A stretch of 48,148 nt of DNA from Clostridiales bacterium Firm_05 (GTDB lineage: Bacteria > Bacillota > Clostridia > Oscillospirales > Ruminococcaceae): positions 1-48,148 of the forward strand of contig LVAK01000035.1 of assembly GCA_001604035.1 (NCBI GenBank), in the 5' to 3' direction. The notes beneath the pieces were generated by a model that saw only the letters and a program-made list of their open reading frames with translations, was not told where the DNA came from and did not search any database. The first letter of the stretch is position 1; each line of letters begins with the position of its first letter. Below are positions 27,001 through 34,779 of this stretch, piece after piece. The position numbers and the translations under genes are program-made.

Positions 27001-28408
27001 TGATGAATATCAGTTCTGGGCGCATAGATATACGGAAACACTCTTCGGAAAGGCAAACGTTTTCAAGGCGGGTACAATTTCCGTTGTTGCTGATAAAACT
27101 GCATATGGCTATGTAAAAAAATATTGTGAAGAAAATGGCATAACTCTAAATAACGCTGAAATGAACCGCCTTGCCATAGGATGCACCGGAATAAAGCGTA
27201 CTACCGGACAGCACCCAGGAGGAATGGTCGTTGTTCCGTCCGATTATGACGTTTATGACTTTACACCTGTTCAGCACCCGGCCGATACCGCAGATTCTGA
27301 GATAATTACTACTCACTTTACATTCAACTCACTGCACGATACGATATTGAAGCTTGATGAACTCGGACACGTTGTTCCTACACTTTATAAACACCTTGAG
27401 GACCTCACCGGTATAAAGATAAAGGATGTTCCGACATCTGATCCTGACGTTGTACGTATGTGCACGAACTGCGATGTGCTCGGAGTAACGCCTGAGGATA
27501 TATACTGCCAGACTGGAAGTCTCGGAATCCCTGAAATGGGTACTGGATTTACAATACAGATGCTCCTTGACGCAAAGCCAACTAAATTCAGCGATTTCCT
27601 CCAGATATCCGGACTTTCACATGGTACTGACGTATGGCTCGGCAATGCAAAGGATCTTATAGATCAAGGCATATGCACCATTTCAGAAGTTATCGGTACC
27701 CGTGACAGCATTATGACATATTTACTATACAAAGGTGTTGAGCCTAAAATGGCATTCCAGATAATGGAATGGACACGAAAAGGTAAAGCACCGAAGCAGT
27801 TCACACCTGAGATCATCGAAATGCTCAAGGATCACAACGTTCCTGAGTGGTATATCGAAAGCTGCCTTAAGATAAAGTATATGTTCCCGAAGGCTCATGC
27901 TGCCGCATACGTTATAGCAGCTATAAAGCTCGGTTGGTTCAAGCTGCACAGACCGCTGGAATACTACGCTACATACTTCTCAGTACGAGGCGAAGATTTT
28001 GATGCAGAGCTTGCAGTAAAGGGAATATCCGCCGTAAAAGCAAGAATAGAAGAATTGAAGGCGCTGGGCAACGACAGATCTAAAAAGGAAACAGATCTGT
28101 ATGATATTCTCCTCATTACCAATGAGATGATGTCGAGAGGATATGAGTTCCTGCCGATCGATCTTTTCAAATCTCATGCAACAGATTATCTTGTAGAGGA
28201 TGGAAAACTCCGAATACCATTCTCCGCTATGAGCGGTGTCGGAGACAACGCTGCCAAGGGATTGTATGAAGCGGCGCAGAAGGGCGGATTTATTTCTGTA
28301 GAGGAGTTTCAGGAGATGAGCGGTGCGTCAAAAACAACAATTGATGTGTTGAAAAGCATAGGCGCATTTGGTGATTTACCCGATTCTGCCCAGTTGTCAT
28401 TGTTTTAA
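24083..28408 (+). CDS. polC: PolC-type DNA polymerase III alpha subunit
   Basis: This 1441-residue Gram-positive replicase is of normal length. In order it has an N-terminal domain, an OB fold (about 245-330), the PHP domain (VELHCHTNMSAMDAVTD from about 337) split by an inserted 3'-5' exonuclease (IIFDVETTGLNFNSDRLTEIG from about 425), a Cys4 zinc module (CPKC near 913 and CPDC near 934), and the catalytic palm with PDIDLNFSDEYQ near 966. Helix-hairpin-helix and fingers regions follow. The last residues, QLSLF, form a beta-clamp binding motif. The single-polypeptide exonuclease-polymerase design supports a Firmicute host. It closes the pyrH operon. Confidence 0.98.
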   Translation: MNINLAEFLKEYGPEIPESVRSGEIYKLTYSDKHDHINFFAHFNKLIPAEDIFSFEKAVEETIRVERVRLNCRYPQELFGIDYYNDMILLLKRDISVVNGFLDDAEVRLMDNELTIDLSHGGIEILRRFDFCGHFKKLVYNQFGVSVKITLTGEEKVPEHEFDEMIERVTSELPNYNDQLVPEKSKDELREEEIRSAVPTVTLDKNALDTDFDAESAEIIKGKAIRQKPVSINDAVQQLGERLVVVGDVFDSEIKELRNEKTVATFDITDYSGSIKVKVFCSNKEIEEMNLGSIKKGTTLLVLGKVDYDSFARDITISPSSLIKVKRIPKMDNYPEKRVELHCHTNMSAMDAVTDPVTLINRAAMWGHPAMAITDHGCVQAFPDCMYNMPKNFKVIYGMEAYVVNDLDRQLILKNPDSRSVNDEIIIFDVETTGLNFNSDRLTEIGAVKLKNLQVVDSFNTKVNPEKPIPAHITELTGISDDDVKNAPHEKEAIELFMEFCGDKPVLAAHNARFDTNFINEACKRQGIVFDYNWIDTLILCQAMLPEMGRHKLNLVAKQLKLGKFDHHRASDDALMLAKIYIELVGRLVSEKQLRTLDEINSKAGDIDVKKLKSYHQIILVRNQAGLKNLYKLVSYSNLDYFYKKPLIPKSVLQSHREGLIFGSACEAGELFQAMINNASDSELEKLASFYDYLEIQPIANNAFMVREGTAENDEELRELNRRIVALGDKLGIPTCATCDVHFIDQKDGIFRKIILATMGFKDAENQAPLYFRTTEEMLAEFEFLGPEKAKEVVITNTNMIADMIEVVRPIPKGTFTPTIEGAEEELVRITHDKAHEIYGDPLPELVDKRLDRELSSIIKHGFSVLYIIAQKLVWNSVDNGYLVGSRGSVGSSFVANMAGISEVNPLPPHYICPKCKHSEFLEDGVYGSGFDLPQKNCPDCGTDMFRDGHDIPFETFLGFDGDKAPDIDLNFSDEYQFWAHRYTETLFGKANVFKAGTISVVADKTAYGYVKKYCEENGITLNNAEMNRLAIGCTGIKRTTGQHPGGMVVVPSDYDVYDFTPVQHPADTADSEIITTHFTFNSLHDTILKLDELGHVVPTLYKHLEDLTGIKIKDVPTSDPDVVRMCTNCDVLGVTPEDIYCQTGSLGIPEMGTGFTIQMLLDAKPTKFSDFLQISGLSHGTDVWLGNAKDLIDQGICTISEVIGTRDSIMTYLLYKGVEPKMAFQIMEWTRKGKAPKQFTPEIIEMLKDHNVPEWYIESCLKIKYMFPKAHAAAYVIAAIKLGWFKLHRPLEYYATYFSVRGEDFDAELAVKGISAVKARIEELKALGNDRSKKETDLYDILLITNEMMSRGYEFLPIDLFKSHATDYLVEDGKLRIPFSAMSGVGDNAAKGLYEAAQKGGFISVEEFQEMSGASKTTIDVLKSIGAFGDLPDSAQLSLF

Positions 28409-28410
28409 AC

Positions 28411-28439
28411 TTGACTTTCTTTTAGTAATATGTTATCAT
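28411..28439 (+). promoter_or_regulatory. Sigma-A promoter of the his operon
   Basis: TTGACT (28411-28416), 17 bases and TATCAT (28434-28439), with TG one base before the -10. It begins three bases after the polC stop codon and no terminator separates the two. Leader length to the hisZ ATG is about 50 bases, too short for a T-box. Confidence 0.78.
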
Positions 28440-28446
28440 ATTACTA
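28423..28446. promoter_or_regulatory. Perfect inverted repeat on the his promoter
   Basis: TAGTAATATG (28423-28432), a 4-base centre and CATATTACTA (28437-28446) form a perfect 10-bp inverted repeat. It covers the 3' half of the spacer, the whole -10 box and the likely start point. This is the classic position for a repressor operator. A histidine repressor is a plausible binder but none is encoded in the window. Confidence 0.65.
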
Positions 28447-28497
28447 TAGTAACACATTAGCAGACTAAAGCGACTATAATACAACAGGAGGTATATA

Positions 28498-29694
28498 ATG
28501 CGTAATTATGACCTTATTACTCCCGAGGGCACTAAGGATCTGCTCTTCGGCGAATGCATAATCAGAAGAGATATTGAGAAAACTCTGCTTGATATTTTCA
28601 AGAGCAGGGGATACAGTGAAATGATAACACCGGGGCTGGAGTTCTTCGATGTTTTCAATCTTAATTCAAGCTATTTTCCGCAGGAAAATCTGTATAAGCT
28701 CACCGACAGCAAGGGCAGACTGCTCGTAATGCGTCCTGATTCCACAATGCCTATCGCAAGAGTCATTGCCACAAGATTAAGGGATGCGATGCTACCGCTT
28801 AAGCTTTGCTATAATCAGACAGTTTATCGCACCGAACCAGCTCTTAAGGGCAGAAGCGATGAGATCGTTCAGGCCGGTGTTGAACTCATCGGTTCACAGC
28901 TCAAGATCGCTGACCTTGAAGTTATATCAACAGCTGTAGAAGCACTCAAGGCATTCGGCATGGAATTCTCCCTGGAGATAGGCAATATCGGTATTTTCAA
29001 GGAGCTTGTCAGCAAGCTTGAGATATCCGATAATGTTAAAGAAAAGATCCGTCAGAATATAGAGGCAAAGAATTTCCCGGCACTCAATGATCTCCTGGAT
29101 ACTCTCGGCACAAATCCTGTTACAACAGCTCTTAAGAAACTTCCTGCACTTTTCGGCGGCATGGAAGTATTTGACAAGGCTGAGGAGCTTATGCCTGACG
29201 AAAATATCAAGCGTCTCCTGGACGAGCTCAGAGATGTATATATCGATGCAAACGAAATATGCGGCGGAGACGGAGCTATAACTGTAGATCTTGGTCTTGT
29301 AAACAAGACTGACTACTATACCGGCCTTGTGATCAAGGGTTATTTACAGGGACATGGTGAAGAAGTTATCTCCGGCGGACGTTATGATAAGCTCATATCA
29401 GAATTCGGATATGATGTCCCTGCTGTAGGCTTTGCGATCAATGTCAATGGTGTTGCAAAGGTTATCGAAAAGAACGGCGTATTTCCTGCGCTTCCAAGGA
29501 CAGATGTGCTTGTATACGCTGAGGAAGGCTGCGAGGTAGCTGCACTTAAGGCAGCACAGGAACTGCGTGAGCAAGGCTTTATCGTAGAAAGCGCCCTCTT
29601 TGACGATCTTGAATCAGCAAGGGCTTATGCAATGGACAAGAAAATAGCTAAGGTAGTTGTTATAGACGAATCAGATGAGGAGGAACAGGAATGA
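28498..29694 (+). CDS. hisZ: ATP phosphoribosyltransferase regulatory subunit HisZ
   Basis: This 398-residue paralogue of histidyl-tRNA synthetase lacks tRNA-charging function and forms a hetero-octamer with short HisG, enabling catalysis and histidine feedback. Class II synthetase features are visible: LITPEGTKDLLF at the start, PDSTMPIARVIATR, the motif-2-like YRTEPALKGRSDEIVQAGVELIG, and the late SGGRYDKLISEFG (motif 3 region). A short C-terminal domain remains, ending in an acidic tail. An AGGAGGT ribosome site precedes the ATG. Its stop overlaps the hisG start (ATGA). It is the first gene of the his operon. Confidence 0.94.
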   Translation: MRNYDLITPEGTKDLLFGECIIRRDIEKTLLDIFKSRGYSEMITPGLEFFDVFNLNSSYFPQENLYKLTDSKGRLLVMRPDSTMPIARVIATRLRDAMLPLKLCYNQTVYRTEPALKGRSDEIVQAGVELIGSQLKIADLEVISTAVEALKAFGMEFSLEIGNIGIFKELVSKLEISDNVKEKIRQNIEAKNFPALNDLLDTLGTNPVTTALKKLPALFGGMEVFDKAEELMPDENIKRLLDELRDVYIDANEICGGDGAITVDLGLVNKTDYYTGLVIKGYLQGHGEEVISGGRYDKLISEFGYDVPAVGFAINVNGVAKVIEKNGVFPALPRTDVLVYAEEGCEVAALKAAQELREQGFIVESALFDDLESARAYAMDKKIAKVVVIDESDEEEQE

Positions 29695-30320
29695 ACAAGC
29701 CTATAAGGATAGCTCTCACAAAGGGCAGACTTGAAAAGGATACAGTTGGACTTCTTGAGAAACTTGGATTCGACTGCACTGCTGTAAGAGAAAAAGGCAG
29801 AAAACTCATACTGCCTGTACCAGATGGAAACCTTGAAGTTGTTCTTGCAAAAGCCAATGACGTTATCACATACGTAGAGCATGGTGTATGCGATCTGGGC
29901 GTTGTTGGCAAGGATACTATAATGGAAATGGAGGGCAAGTTTTACGAGCTTGTTGACCTTGGATTCGGACGCTGTAAATTTGCACTTGCAACAAAGAAGG
30001 GATACGACTTCTACAGCGGATACGGTATCAAGACCATCGCTACAAAATATCCTAATGTTGCACGCCGTTTCTTTGAAAAGAAAGGCATGGACACTGAAAT
30101 AATAAAGATAGAGGGCTCAGTTGAGCTGGCACCGCTCCTTGAACTTGCTGACGGTATCGTAGATATCGTTGAGACCGGAACAACACTTAAAGAGAACGGA
30201 CTTGAAGTAATAGAGGATGTTGCTCCTATCTCTGCAAGACTTATCGCAAATACTGTAAGTCTTAAACTCAGACACGCTGAAATCGACGGACTTATCAAAC
30301 TTATAGAGGAGAACCTGTAA
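29691..30320 (+). CDS. hisG: ATP phosphoribosyltransferase, short form
   Basis: This 209-residue catalytic subunit joins ATP and PRPP in the first step of histidine synthesis. The short length, without the C-terminal ACT-like regulatory domain, matches dependence on HisZ. RIALTKGRLEKD at the start, GVCDLGVVGKDTIME and the PRPP loop VDIVETGTTLKENGLEVIE are diagnostic. The ATG overlaps the hisZ stop codon by four bases, and the TAA overlaps the hisD ATG by one base, so hisZ-G-D are tightly coupled. Confidence 0.96.
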   Translation: MNKPIRIALTKGRLEKDTVGLLEKLGFDCTAVREKGRKLILPVPDGNLEVVLAKANDVITYVEHGVCDLGVVGKDTIMEMEGKFYELVDLGFGRCKFALATKKGYDFYSGYGIKTIATKYPNVARRFFEKKGMDTEIIKIEGSVELAPLLELADGIVDIVETGTTLKENGLEVIEDVAPISARLIANTVSLKLRHAEIDGLIKLIEENL

Positions 30321-31603
30321 TGAAAAAGATATTTGCAAACGGAACAAACGAAAAAAATTTCCTTGCTGATCTTAAGAAGAGAAGCGGTGAAACAAATAAA
30401 AAGGTTACAGAAGTCGTTACAGAGATCATCGAAAACGTAAAAGAGAATGGCGATGAAGCTGTAAAGAATTATACTCTTAAATTTGACGGCAATCTTCCTA
30501 AATATTATGAGGTGCCGAGGGATGTTATCAATGATGCCCTCACCGAAGCAGATCAGGACTTTGTAGATGCTCTTCTCAACGCACAGGCGAACATAGCTGA
30601 TTTCCACCAGAGACAGGTAGAGCAGAGCTTTATCTCTCCAAAGGAAAACGGTGTGATAATGGGACAAAGGATCCGCGGCCTCGAGCGTGTTGGACTCTAT
30701 GTTCCAGGCGGTACAGCTGCTTATCCTTCCAGTGTTCTTATGAACGCTATCCCTGCAAAGATCGCTGGTGTTCAGGAGATCATAATGGTAACTCCTCCGT
30801 TAAAGGACGGTACACCAAACAAGGATATACTCGTCGCAGCTGCTATCTGTGGAGTTGACCGTGTATTCCTCTCCGGCGGTGCACAGGCAATAGCTGCACT
30901 TGCATACGGTACAGAAGAAATACCGAAATGTGATAAGATCGTAGGTCCTGGAAATATCTACGTTGCAACCGCAAAGAAGCTTCTTTACGGAGTTGTAGAT
31001 ATCGATATGATCGCTGGTCCCAGCGAGATACTTGTTATTGCCGATGATACTGCTAATCCGAAATTTGCAGCTGCTGACCTCATGTCACAGGCTGAGCACG
31101 ACGTGCTCGCATCCGCTATAATGGTCACAACAAGCGAAAAGCTTGCTGACGAGACTATAAAAGAGATAGACCGCCAGAAGGAATATCTTTCCAGAAAGGC
31201 TATAATAGAAAAGTCGCTTGAAGATTACGGCGCAATAATCATTGCAGACAGCAGGGATAAATGCGTTGAGCTCGCAAATGAGATAGCTCCTGAACACCTT
31301 GAAGTTCTTATGGAAAATCCCTTTGAACTCCTTGGAAGCCTTAACAATGCAGGTTCCATATTCCTTGGTCACTACGCTTCAGAGCCGTTGGGCGATTACT
31401 ATGCCGGACCAAATCACGTTCTTCCGACAAGCGGTACAGCAAGATTCTTCTCTCCGCTTGGAGTTGCGAGCTTCACAAAGCGTACAGCATACACATACTA
31501 CACTGAGGATGCTCTTAGACAGGCTAAAGACGATATAGTTCTTATAGCTGAACGTGAAGGACTTACCGCACACGCTAATGCGATCAAGGTAAGATTTGAA
31601 TAA
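30320..31603 (+). CDS. hisD: Histidinol dehydrogenase
   Basis: This 427-residue zinc enzyme oxidises histidinol to histidine in two NAD-dependent steps, the end of the pathway. It has GLERVGLYVPGGTAAYPSSV, SGGAQAIAALAYGT, VGPGNIYVATAKK, AGPSEILVIAD, the zinc and catalytic segment SQAEHDVLASAI, the catalytic histidine region IAPEHLEVL and the final GHYASEPLGDYYAGPNHVLP. Length is normal. It overlaps hisG upstream, and the TAA shares a base with the ATG of the next small gene. Confidence 0.97.
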   Translation: MKKIFANGTNEKNFLADLKKRSGETNKKVTEVVTEIIENVKENGDEAVKNYTLKFDGNLPKYYEVPRDVINDALTEADQDFVDALLNAQANIADFHQRQVEQSFISPKENGVIMGQRIRGLERVGLYVPGGTAAYPSSVLMNAIPAKIAGVQEIIMVTPPLKDGTPNKDILVAAAICGVDRVFLSGGAQAIAALAYGTEEIPKCDKIVGPGNIYVATAKKLLYGVVDIDMIAGPSEILVIADDTANPKFAAADLMSQAEHDVLASAIMVTTSEKLADETIKEIDRQKEYLSRKAIIEKSLEDYGAIIIADSRDKCVELANEIAPEHLEVLMENPFELLGSLNNAGSIFLGHYASEPLGDYYAGPNHVLPTSGTARFFSPLGVASFTKRTAYTYYTEDALRQAKDDIVLIAEREGLTAHANAIKVRFE

Positions 31604-31914
31604 TGGAAGATAAGGAAAAAAAGAAGACATTATTATTTGCAAAAGTATCTATTGTAATACCTGCTTTGTATTTACTGCTCATGATAATTACAAGCGATTT
31701 TGATTCTGAGATAGCAATATATTTCATAATAAGCATTATATATTTAATATTTGCTATTAAAAATTATATTGAACTCAGAACAGGTAAACGAGACAGGAAC
31801 AGTACTATAGTTGCGATTATGACAAGATTTTCTATTATTATCATCGCATTATTTGGCCTGTTTTTACTATTAGCAATATTGTCTAATCATACAATTATAC
31901 CTTCACAGAGGTAA
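31603..31914 (+). CDS. Small three-TM membrane protein in the his operon
   Basis: I do not recognise this 103-residue protein. It has a short basic N terminus (MEDKEKKKT) and then hydrophobic segments at about 12-29, 36-54 and 75-96. A basic loop (RTGKRDRN) lies before the last one. There are no cysteines and no catalytic-looking motif. The start shares a base with the hisD stop codon, so it is translated with the his genes. A histidine-related transport or membrane role cannot be supported from sequence. Its lower GC and isoleucine richness differ from the adjoining his genes. A two-hairpin leader follows. Confidence 0.65.
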   Translation: MEDKEKKKTLLFAKVSIVIPALYLLLMIITSDFDSEIAIYFIISIIYLIFAIKNYIELRTGKRDRNSTIVAIMTRFSIIIIALFGLFLLLAILSNHTIIPSQR

Positions 31915-31925
31915 AAAATTCAATG

Positions 31926-31959
31926 GGGCGGCTGATCATACCGCCCTATAGGCGTTTTT
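31926..31959 (+). terminator. Attenuator-like hairpins before hisC
   Basis: CGCC (31942-31945) and GGCG (31951-31954) form a short hairpin followed directly by five T residues (31955-31959), a weak terminator. An upstream GGGCGG (31926-31931) can pair with CCGCCC (31941-31946) and would then take the CGCC arm. The two structures exclude each other, as in an attenuator. The 4-bp terminator stem is short, so partial termination or simple structure are alternatives. Confidence 0.4.
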
Positions 31960-31974
31960 CAGAAAGGAAAGAAT

Positions 31975-33033
31975 ATGAGTTACAAACTTAATAAAAAGCT
32001 TGCCGATCTTGTACCCTATGATCCGATAACCGGCACTTACAATATAAGGCTCGATGCTAATGAAAGCTGCTTTGATCTGAGCAGTGAGCTTAAAACAAAG
32101 ATAAACAAAAGTATATCCGAGGTATGCTTCAATCGCTACCCTGACTGTCTTGCAGAAAAGCCTGTTAAAGCTTTTTCAGAACTATATGGGATTTCACCGG
32201 AATATGTTACAGCAGGAAACGGCTCTGATGAAATTATAAGCATAATAACAGCCTGCTTTTTTGAATCAGGCGATACTATCGTCAATGTTTCAAACGATTT
32301 TTCAATGTATGGCTTCTATGCTCAGCTCTATGAGCTCAATGTTGCAACATATCAGAAAGAAGCTGACCTCACAATAGATCCTGATAAGCTTATCGAATTC
32401 TGTAAAATCAATAATGCAAAGGGACTTATCTTTTCTAATCCCTGTAATCCAACTTCACTCGGCCTTGACAGAAATTCCGTAAGAAAGATCGTAAGCAGCC
32501 TTGACGGATGCCTCGTTATTCTTGATGAAGCTTATATGGACTTCTGGGATCAGTCACTTCTTGACGAGATAGGAAAGCATGATAACCTTATAATTCTGAA
32601 GACCTGCTCAAAAGCTATCGGACTTGCAGCTGTAAGATTTGGATTTGCAGTAGCAGGAAAGACCATAACAACAGCTATGAGAGCTGCTAAATCACCATAC
32701 AATAACGACTCAGTTGCTCAGGCGATCGTAAGCGATGTTCTTTCGGAAAAGGAATACCTAAAAAAATGCAGAGATATTCTCGTTGCAAATACACGTGAGC
32801 TTTATGCAGGTATAACTGAACTTGACAAGAAATATAAAGCATTTGAAAAGATATATGATCCATGCACAAATTTCGTCTATATAAAAACAGATAAATTCCA
32901 GGATATATATGAATTTATGCTCGATAATTCCATTGCAATAAGAAAATTCAACGGATATCTGAGAGTAACAGCAGGTTCCGCAGAAGAAAATTCAGAATTC
33001 CTTGCTGTTCTTGAAAAATATCTCGATAAATAA
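31975..33033 (+). CDS. hisC: Histidinol-phosphate aminotransferase
   Basis: This 352-residue fold-type I PLP enzyme transfers an amino group from glutamate to imidazole-acetol phosphate. It has IRLDANESCFDL at the start, the AGNGSDEIISII phosphate-binding segment, FSNPCNPTSLGL with the conserved Asn, VILDEAYMDF (Asp-x-x-Tyr), and the PLP lysine in KTCSKAIGLAAVRFGF. An AGAAAGGAAAG ribosome site precedes the ATG. It lies 60 bases after the small membrane gene, the largest gap inside the his operon. Confidence 0.95.
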   Translation: MSYKLNKKLADLVPYDPITGTYNIRLDANESCFDLSSELKTKINKSISEVCFNRYPDCLAEKPVKAFSELYGISPEYVTAGNGSDEIISIITACFFESGDTIVNVSNDFSMYGFYAQLYELNVATYQKEADLTIDPDKLIEFCKINNAKGLIFSNPCNPTSLGLDRNSVRKIVSSLDGCLVILDEAYMDFWDQSLLDEIGKHDNLIILKTCSKAIGLAAVRFGFAVAGKTITTAMRAAKSPYNNDSVAQAIVSDVLSEKEYLKKCRDILVANTRELYAGITELDKKYKAFEKIYDPCTNFVYIKTDKFQDIYEFMLDNSIAIRKFNGYLRVTAGSAEENSEFLAVLEKYLDK

Positions 33034-33048
33034 GGAGGGATACTCTAT

Positions 33049-33630
33049 ATGCGTACAGCAGTCATTGAACGTACAACAAAGGAAACTCAGATAAGAATAG
33101 AGCTTGCATTGGACGGCAAAGGCAAGGCTGATATAAGCACAGGTGTAGGTTTTTTTGACCATATGCTAACTGCTCTTTCAGTACACAGCGGGATCAGTAT
33201 GACCATAAAGGTCACCGGTGATCTTTATGTTGACTGCCATCACACGATAGAGGATACAGGTATTGCTCTCGGACAGGCTCTCGGTACCGCTCTTGGCGAT
33301 AAATCAGGTATCGTCCGCTATGGTACAAGCTATATCCCCATGGATGAAAGCCTTGCTATGGCAAGCCTTGACCTCAGCAACAGACCTTTTCTTGTATTTA
33401 ACTGCGAATTTACAAATCAGAGCTGCGGTGATTATGACTTATGCATGACAGAAGAATTCTTCCGTGCATTCGCTTTCAATTCAGGTATGACACTGCACAT
33501 AAATCTTCTCTACGGCAGCAACGATCACCATAAAGCCGAAGCTGTATACAAAGCTGTTGCACACGCTCTGAAAACGGCTGTGCAGAAGAATTCAGACGGC
33601 TCAACCCTCTCAACGAAAGGAGTTCTCTGA
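33049..33630 (+). CDS. hisB: Imidazoleglycerol-phosphate dehydratase
   Basis: This 193-residue manganese enzyme dehydrates imidazoleglycerol phosphate to imidazole-acetol phosphate. The metal-binding repeats are clear: FFDHMLTALSVHSG, DCHHTIEDTGIALG in the first half and the late SNDHHKAEAVYKAVAHAL. It is the monofunctional form without a fused histidinol phosphatase. Length is typical (about 195). AAGGAGGGA lies upstream of the ATG. Its stop overlaps the hisH start by one base. Confidence 0.96.
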   Translation: MRTAVIERTTKETQIRIELALDGKGKADISTGVGFFDHMLTALSVHSGISMTIKVTGDLYVDCHHTIEDTGIALGQALGTALGDKSGIVRYGTSYIPMDESLAMASLDLSNRPFLVFNCEFTNQSCGDYDLCMTEEFFRAFAFNSGMTLHINLLYGSNDHHKAEAVYKAVAHALKTAVQKNSDGSTLSTKGVL

Positions 33631-34232
33631 TGATTGCAATAATAGATTACGGTGCAGGAAATATTTTCAGCGTAAAAAATGCCCTTGATTTCCTCGGACT
33701 TGAAAGTAAACTCGTATCTGACAAAGATAGTGTGAAAAAAGCCGATGCAGTAATTCTTCCGGGAGTAGGTGCATTTCCGGCTGCAATGAAAAAGCTGGAA
33801 GCAACCGGACTTATCAGCACTATAAAAGAAGAGGCAGCTAAAAAGCCTTTCCTTGGAATATGTCTCGGTATGCAGCTCATATTTGAGAAAGGCTATGAGT
33901 TTGAGGAATGCGACGGTCTCGGACTGATCGGCGGCTCAGTTAGAAAAATGGAAGAGACTGATCTGATAATCCCGCATATGGGCTGGAATAAACTTGAAAA
34001 ACTCAACAGCTGTCCGCTGCTTGAAGGTGTTGGCGACAACGAGTACGTATATTTCGTTCATTCGTATAAAGCTCACTGCGAAGACAAGGATATCGCCGCA
34101 TATGTTGAGTACGGCGGACGTGTACCGGCACTTGTCTATGACGGAAAATATGTTTTCGGAGCGCAGTTCCATCCTGAAAAATCAGGAGAAACAGGTCTTA
34201 AAATACTCAGGAATTTTGCTTCACTGATATAA
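33630..34232 (+). CDS. hisH: Imidazole glycerol phosphate synthase, glutaminase subunit
   Basis: This 200-residue class I glutamine amidotransferase supplies ammonia to HisF. The nucleophile Cys78 lies in LGICLGMQL, and the triad His181 and Glu183 lie in QFHPEKSG. The N-terminal IIDYGAGNIFSVKNAL and PGVGAFPAAM are typical. It starts within the hisB stop codon. hisF lies three genes further on, separated by a flavodoxin-like gene, hisA and an acetyltransferase gene. Confidence 0.96.
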   Translation: MIAIIDYGAGNIFSVKNALDFLGLESKLVSDKDSVKKADAVILPGVGAFPAAMKKLEATGLISTIKEEAAKKPFLGICLGMQLIFEKGYEFEECDGLGLIGGSVRKMEETDLIIPHMGWNKLEKLNSCPLLEGVGDNEYVYFVHSYKAHCEDKDIAAYVEYGGRVPALVYDGKYVFGAQFHPEKSGETGLKILRNFASLI

Positions 34233-34245
34233 GGAGGTGCCTTAT

Positions 34246-34779
34246 ATGACGGGTATTATACTTTATCAATCAAAATACGGAGCTTCAAAAAAATATGCTC
34301 AGTGGATCGCAGAAGAGACCGGTTATGAAATGCTGGAGACAAAGAAAGCTGATATTGAGAAAGTGAAAAAATACGACGTTATCATTATTGGCGGCGGCGT
34401 TTATGCGTCATCAATTGCCGGAATAGCATTTCTGAAAAAGAATATCGATTCTCTCAGCGAAAAAAAGGTGATCGTATATTGCTGCGGTGCAGCGCCCTAT
34501 GACGAAGAAGTACTGAAAACAATAAAAAACAAAAACCTGAAAGATAAACTTGCGGATATCCCATGCTTTTATTTTCAGGGGATGTGGGATCTTGAAGGTA
34601 TGAACTTTACTGACAGGGCGATGTGCAAGATGTACGTCAAGATGTTGGAACACAAGGATCCGGCTGAAATGAAGGCGTGGGAAAAACCCTTTTTTGAAGC
34701 AAAAGGAAAGAAGTGCGACTGGACTAAAAAAAGCTATCTCACACCGCTTCTTGAACTTATAAACAAAGGAGAAGAATAA
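34246..34779 (+). CDS. Flavodoxin-like protein in the his operon
   Basis: This 177-residue protein begins with IILYQSKYGASKKYAQWIAEE, the FMN phosphate-binding loop pattern of flavodoxins. YDVIIIGGGVYASSIAGIAFL and KKVIVYCCGAAPYDEE follow, matching the isoalloxazine-contact loops. It is closest in style to flavodoxin-domain proteins related to HemG-type reductases. The C-terminal third is basic and helical. The ATG at 34246 follows AAGGAGGT by seven bases; a GTG nine bases earlier lies inside that ribosome site. The gene overlaps hisA by one base. Histidine synthesis has no known flavodoxin step, so its presence suggests shared regulation rather than a pathway role. Confidence 0.82.
   Translation: MTGIILYQSKYGASKKYAQWIAEETGYEMLETKKADIEKVKKYDVIIIGGGVYASSIAGIAFLKKNIDSLSEKKVIVYCCGAAPYDEEVLKTIKNKNLKDKLADIPCFYFQGMWDLEGMNFTDRAMCKMYVKMLEHKDPAEMKAWEKPFFEAKGKKCDWTKKSYLTPLLELINKGEE

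Noticed and set aside
24083-28408. Open frames antisense to polC and other long genes
   Set aside because: They lack ribosome sites and protein-like composition and are mirror effects of codon use in the real genes.
28409-28446. polC terminator formed by the his inverted repeat
   Set aside because: The stem is almost all A-T and no T run follows, so an operator is the better reading, though weak termination cannot be excluded.
28447-28497. Second his promoter with TATAAT at 28475, or a T-box leader
   Set aside because: No acceptable -35 lies 16-18 bases upstream of that box, and the leader is far too short for a T-box stem I and antiterminator.
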